In this document: piece after piece, positions 60,378-64,000 of the stretch
How positions within the stretch are numbered: the stretch's first letter is position 1
How the letters are laid out: each line of letters starts with the position of its first letter
From: Capsaspora owczarzaki ATCC 30864
Lineage: Eukaryota; Opisthokonta; Filasterea
Length of the DNA stretch: 64,000 bases
NCBI RefSeq assembly: GCF_000151315.2
Contig: NW_011887295.1
Location: forward strand, 558,001 to 622,000
Direction: 5' to 3'
The notes under the pieces: generated by a model
Databases searched by the model: none
Seen by the model: the letters and a program-made list of their open reading frames with translations, nothing else
What the model was told of the DNA's origin: nothing
Program-made: the position numbers and the translations under genes

Positions 60378-62376
60378 TGACCTTCTTTTTTGTTTTCTGG
60401 TTGGCATTGCTAGCAAGCGGAAGAGGCAACGAGAGAGCCAAAGAGAGAGAGAGACAGCGCGTCGGAGGGGGGGGGGGTCGTTTGCTCGTGTCCAACAAAG
60501 GCCCCCCCCCGCTTCTTGGACGAATGCAGGCTGGCACTGGACTGCGCGGGGAACGACATCGCCGCTCTCACACAAAACGGCTTTTTGGATTGTTCATGTG
60601 TTCCAGCCGCCTTTTTTTTTTTTTTTTTTTTTTTTTTCCCGACGTCTCCACTCATCATGTTGCGACATTTCCCTCCTTGCTCCTGACAGACGACGACGAC
60701 ACAGAAGACGACCCCGTCGGCGACAAGCGCAAGAAGGACCTGCTGCTCGAGAACATGGCGCGCATCGAGCGCGAGTTTGCCGACCTGCGTGATCGGTGAG
60801 TTTTTGTGATGCTTTTGAAGTTTTTGAGCCTTTTTGGTTGCATGCGCGACTCTAACTTGTGAACATTGCTCAAACCCTGGCGCACGAAAAAACTCAATCG
60901 CAGCTTGTACCAAGAAAAGCTCGGCCAGCTGAACAAGGAGCTCGAATTGCTCAACAGCGGTAATCGATTTGCTTTCCTTCCTTCCTGCACTGATTCGACG
61001 CCGATTGGTTGATTTGTTGGTCCGATGGGCTGGTCTCGCTCACTTTGTCACAACAATCTGCTTTTTTTGTCGTGTGTCACAGACGAACATCCTGATTTTC
61101 AAAAGCAGGCCGCCATGCTGGAGCGTAAAAAGACAGACCGCTTGACCACAATTGAGCTGTACCGAAAACTGCAATTAGAAAACATTCAGCACCAGCACGC
61201 CTTCGAAAAGCGGGAAATCGAGAACGAGTATCAGGTAATGACGGGTGACACTTTGTGTTTGTGCTTTTTTTTTTTTTTTCGAAGATCGATCCTGACTGTT
61301 TTGCGCGCTTTGCCGTTCCTGCTGAAACGCTAGACCAAACGCGGTGAAATCCGAGATGACATTCTGGGATCGCTGCAAGACAAACGCAAGAAACTCGAAG
61401 AAGACAAGAACGCCATGGACTTGGCAAGCGAGCTAGAAACACGCGCCATGGCCACACGCAAGCTGCGACGACGCGTCGAGGCGGTCAAGGAGCCCGGCGT
61501 GACCCAGATTGAAAAGAAGCGCAAGAATGCCACAGCTACTGGACCCCCGATCGTGCACCTGCTCGACGACGGCGAAATCAACGACGATTTGAACGCCATT
61601 CGACGAGTGACCCAGAAAAACCATGCAGGCGGCAATCCCGGCGCCCTTCCTCCCGGCATGGCTGGACCACCGACTGTGATGGGTCAGCAGCACCCTGGGA
61701 TGATGTTCATGGGCTATCCACCCGGTGGGATGGGCATGCCGATGGGCGCTCATCCAGGCATGCCGATGGGAATGCCAGGTGCTGGCCCTGGCGGCGTGGG
61801 AGGCGCTGTTTTGCCTCCGGGTGTGGGTGTTCCCGTTGGTGCCCCACCCGGCATGGGCTATGGCATGAACCCGGCACAAGCTATGCCGCCTGCCGGTATG
61901 ATGGGTGGCCGACGAAAGGATGGTGCGTTTGGGCCTGGCTCAAAGCAAGGTGCGTCCATATCGCAAGATGCAGTCGTTTTTTTTTCGCTGTTGGGCTGTT
62001 GGGCTGTTGCACTGTTGCTCACTTTTTTCGGGGAGGGGGATTTTTCTGCAGGCGAGGTGGAGGTCTATGTCGCCAACAATCAGCTCGTGGTCAACGAAGA
62101 GCCGTTCGAGAAAGGGCAAGTCATCTGGGTCGATCCTCGGGATAATACCGAAGTATACTCTGGTGTGATTGCAAGCATTACTCAACAAGAGGTAACCACC
62201 AAACCTAGTCACTCGTCGAAATGTTTGACCACTCGTTTTTCTTTTTCGATCAACTGCATGCTTACACCACTTGTACCGTTCTCTGATAGATCTGGGTGCG
62301 TCGTCCCGATAATACCAAGTCAAAAATTTATTTGAATCTGCTTCGGACAGGGCGCTGCGCCATTCAGCGTGGTTGA
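59852..62376 (+). CDS. SUDS3: SUDS3/Sds3-family subunit of the SIN3 histone deacetylase complex
   Basis: Exons 59852-59939, 60690-60795, 60904-60959, 61083-61234, 61334-61949, 62052-62191 and 62290-62376 give 414 residues (human 328). An acidic head (DDDDTEDDP) leads into a long Sds3 coiled coil (RIEREFADLRDRLYQEKLGQ; EKREIENEYQTKRGEIRDDI) and MATRKLRRRVEAVKEPG, as in SUDS3 (MTRKLRRR). A Gly/Pro/Met-rich linker of about 110 residues follows, which animals lack. A C-terminal Tudor-like fold ends with IWVRRPDNTKSKIYLNLLR, matching the SUDS3 [20 protein letters not shown] end. Sds3 holds HDAC1 and SIN3 together in the nucleus. The 750-nt first intron is packed with GA repeats and homopolymers. 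The GPM-rich linker could be a phase-separating or SIN3-binding insert; that is inference. Confidence 0.9.
60060..60375. repeat. Microsatellite and homopolymer cluster in SUDS3 intron 1
   Basis: GA-rich runs at about 60060-60092 and 60298-60321, a T tract at about 60117-60153 and an A tract at about 60347-60375. A further T tract lies at 60612-60637 and G/C runs near 60469-60511. Confidence 0.9.
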
Positions 62377-62752
62377 TCTGTCACCGTGTGTCTGCAGTTT
62401 TTTGTTTTTGTCGTTGCTCTACGCTTGGTTGAAACTTGTGGGTTGATGTTGTGGCCAATTAAAGTACTGCACTTCCCCAGACAACAGGCAAGGAAATACA
62501 CAGGGAGGGAGAGAGAGAGTGTGAGAAAAAAGAAAATCGTAGTTGTGGTAAATCAATCGTCCTTAATTTTTGGCTTCTATACACAGACAATTCAGCCTCA
62601 CGACACACTTGAAAACTCCTTCAAGAGGGTGCGAGAGACAATCAACGTGCTTGCAACACGCGGGGGGGGGGAGAGGGAGAGAGAGAGATAAGAGGAGTAG
62701 AAGAGAAACAAACAAAACAAATGGAGATGTAACTTGAAGCAAAACTTGTCAA
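62377..62752. other. Convergent 3' intergenic region, no gene seen
   Basis: Lies between the 3' ends of SUDS3 and the acidic-tailed gene. It contains ATTAAAG (62459) as a possible weak poly(A) signal, GA-rich microsatellite (62507-62518, 62672-62688) and a G run, but no coding signal. Confidence 0.4.
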
Positions 62753-63233
62753 TCACCATTGACCCTCGTCATCGGCTGGCATCTCCATTGGCGAAAGTGG
62801 CTCCTCTACAAAATCAGCGTCCTTTGGCATGTCCATATCGGCAAAGGGGTCTAAAAGGGGCAAACGAGCAATGATGAGTGGAATGTCCTTGAAACAAAGG
62901 CTTCCTGTTCTCGCTTGTCACCTACCGAAATCTGCAAGCGCGTCTACATCGAGTGAACTGGATAATGAAGATGATGTAACTAGTGTCGTGGACGCCCCCG
63001 CACGTCGTTGCGGCTGCGGCATGGCGCGAAAATATGAATCAAATCCTAAATCGTACGGTTCGTATGGCAGATCTGTTGTGTTGCGTCCGAAATATTCAAA
63101 AGTGAGAGCAAAGTCCGTCCAAGGGCATCCAACGCAGCCTCCCCCCCCCCGCAATCAGCAAACACGAGGACCTGCATGATTCCAATGCAAACAATAGAAG
63201 GCAAAGAAGACCAAAAACGCAATGCAAGGTCAA

Positions 63234-63268
<35 letters not shown>

Positions 63269-63783
63269 AAACCCCAACTGGAGCAGTTTGTTTCACCTTC
63301 CATTGGCGGCGCCATGTACTCGCGCTCAATGAGCTCTTCCCGCGGGTGTCGCGCTGCCGCCGCTGCTGTTTGCATGAGCGGTGCGCCCATGAACAGCGAC
63401 GGCCGTGCGCCTGCGCTCTTGTTGCTGTGCTTGGCGGATGCCGGGTTTGTCGATGCTTTGAAACCGTTTTGAGCGTTTGAAACATTGCCAAACACCGTAC
63501 GAGGCCCTGCGCTGCCTCCGCCGCCGCTACCGCCGCCGCCGCCCATCTGCTTGGCCACGGGGAAGCCAGATCCAAGCATCCCACTGCCACCGGCATTGCC
63601 AAGCCGCGAGGACGCCGACGCCGACGACGACTTGCTCGGCAGCAGCCCGCCACCCAGCATTGCCGGTGCCATGGGGTTCTCCCCTTGCTGTTGCTGCAGC
63701 ATCACAGCCTCAGGCGCGGCTCGGCTCATATGGCTTCCAAATCCGCCGCTATGGGCACTGCTACCGAACGGCCTTCGCGACAT
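62753..63783 (-). CDS. Unrecognised protein with disordered Gly/Ser head and acidic tail (265 aa)
   Basis: Exons 63297-63783, 62926-63138 and 62753-62850 close in frame to 265 residues. The head is Ser/Gly/Ala-rich with a poly-Gly run. A likely conserved core spans the exon junction: HPREELIEREYMAPPM, then WTDFALTFEYFGRN and LPYEPYDLGFDSYF. The tail is acidic (DPFADMDMPKDADF, EEPLSPMEMPADDEGQW). Basic head plus acidic tail recalls securin-like or transcription-cofactor proteins, but no named motif is present and I do not recognise it. The acceptor of exon 2 lies directly after a run of ten G (63141-63150 as C on the plus strand); a better-looking acceptor at 63172 would end translation after a few codons. 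The first intron carries a roughly 30-base T tract on the sense strand. Confidence 0.6.
63239..63267. repeat. Poly-A tract in intron 1 of the acidic-tailed gene
   Basis: An uninterrupted A run, T on the gene's sense strand, lying just 3' of the first donor site. Confidence 0.92.
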
Positions 63784-64000
63784 TCGAAATTTCAAAAAAC
63801 AAGTTACGTCTCCGTCAAACACGCTTTGAATCGAAGTTTGTCAGATTGCTAACGGGGAAAGGCAACAAAAAGAGTGGATGCAACTGATGAAACTAACTAC
63901 AGTAGATCTGGAGGCTCAGACAACGATGAATGGATGAGGATCCAACCAGCACCACGGACAATCAAAATCATGGCTCTGAGACTTGGTGCCCCCACTCTCA

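Noticed and set aside
60055-60799. Long frames with poly-Phe and poly-Lys in SUDS3 intron 1
   Set aside because: They come from T and A homopolymers and GA repeats; the true exons flank them.

Overview
The window is nuclear DNA from an intron-rich unicellular eukaryote. Most genes carry short GT-AG introns of roughly 65-750 nt, intergenic gaps are small, and glutamine, serine and alanine homopolymer tracts are common in the proteins. Introns often hold long A/T homopolymers. The gene set is animal-like (ACBD3 with a GOLD domain, SUDS3, FAF2, DDAH, COA7, CRIPT, a WDFY3-type BEACH protein), yet it also has a yeast-type NTA1 N-terminal amidase and a 2-aminoethylphosphonate transaminase. A unicellular holozoan (Capsaspora-like filasterean or relative) fits best; this is inference from gene content. 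I rebuilt exon structures by eye from splice sites and reading phase. Every multi-exon model listed closes in frame, except phnW, which runs off the left edge.

Left part (1-10.3 kb): a phosphonate transaminase cut by the window edge, with a possible separate mitochondrial first exon; an SLC38-type amino-acid transporter; CRIPT in four exons; then a Crinkler-like P-loop NTPase/nuclease gene. The latter lies between two direct copies of the CRIPT promoter plus first exon. A 100-base assembly gap and a CT microsatellite lie in its intron. A small two-exon membrane protein follows.

Middle (10.3-34 kb): a 13.4 kb BEACH/WD40 gene (WDFY3 type) on the minus strand, divergent from NTA1; a small COX14-like gene and COA7, both tied to cytochrome c oxidase assembly; then a 12-exon FAF2 gene. 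About 3.5 kb of T-rich DNA without a supported gene precedes a large glutamine-rich putative transcription factor.

Right part (34-64 kb): the putative transcription factor, DDAH, a PX-domain protein fused to a degenerate radical-SAM-like region, RNASEH2C, a protein joining a TDP-43-type N-terminal domain to six CCHC knuckles and a YG-rich tail, an F-box protein, a double hot-dog thioesterase, the 26S proteasome ATPase PSMC1, a CCCH/RWD/CHY zinc-finger protein, ACBD3, SUDS3 and an unrecognised acidic-tailed protein.

The most novel items are the TDP-43-like/CCHC fusion, the PX/radical-SAM-like fusion, and the Crinkler-like gene bounded by duplicated CRIPT first exons. I saw no rRNA or tRNA genes, no CRISPR array and no retroviral, LTR or Polinton-type elements.
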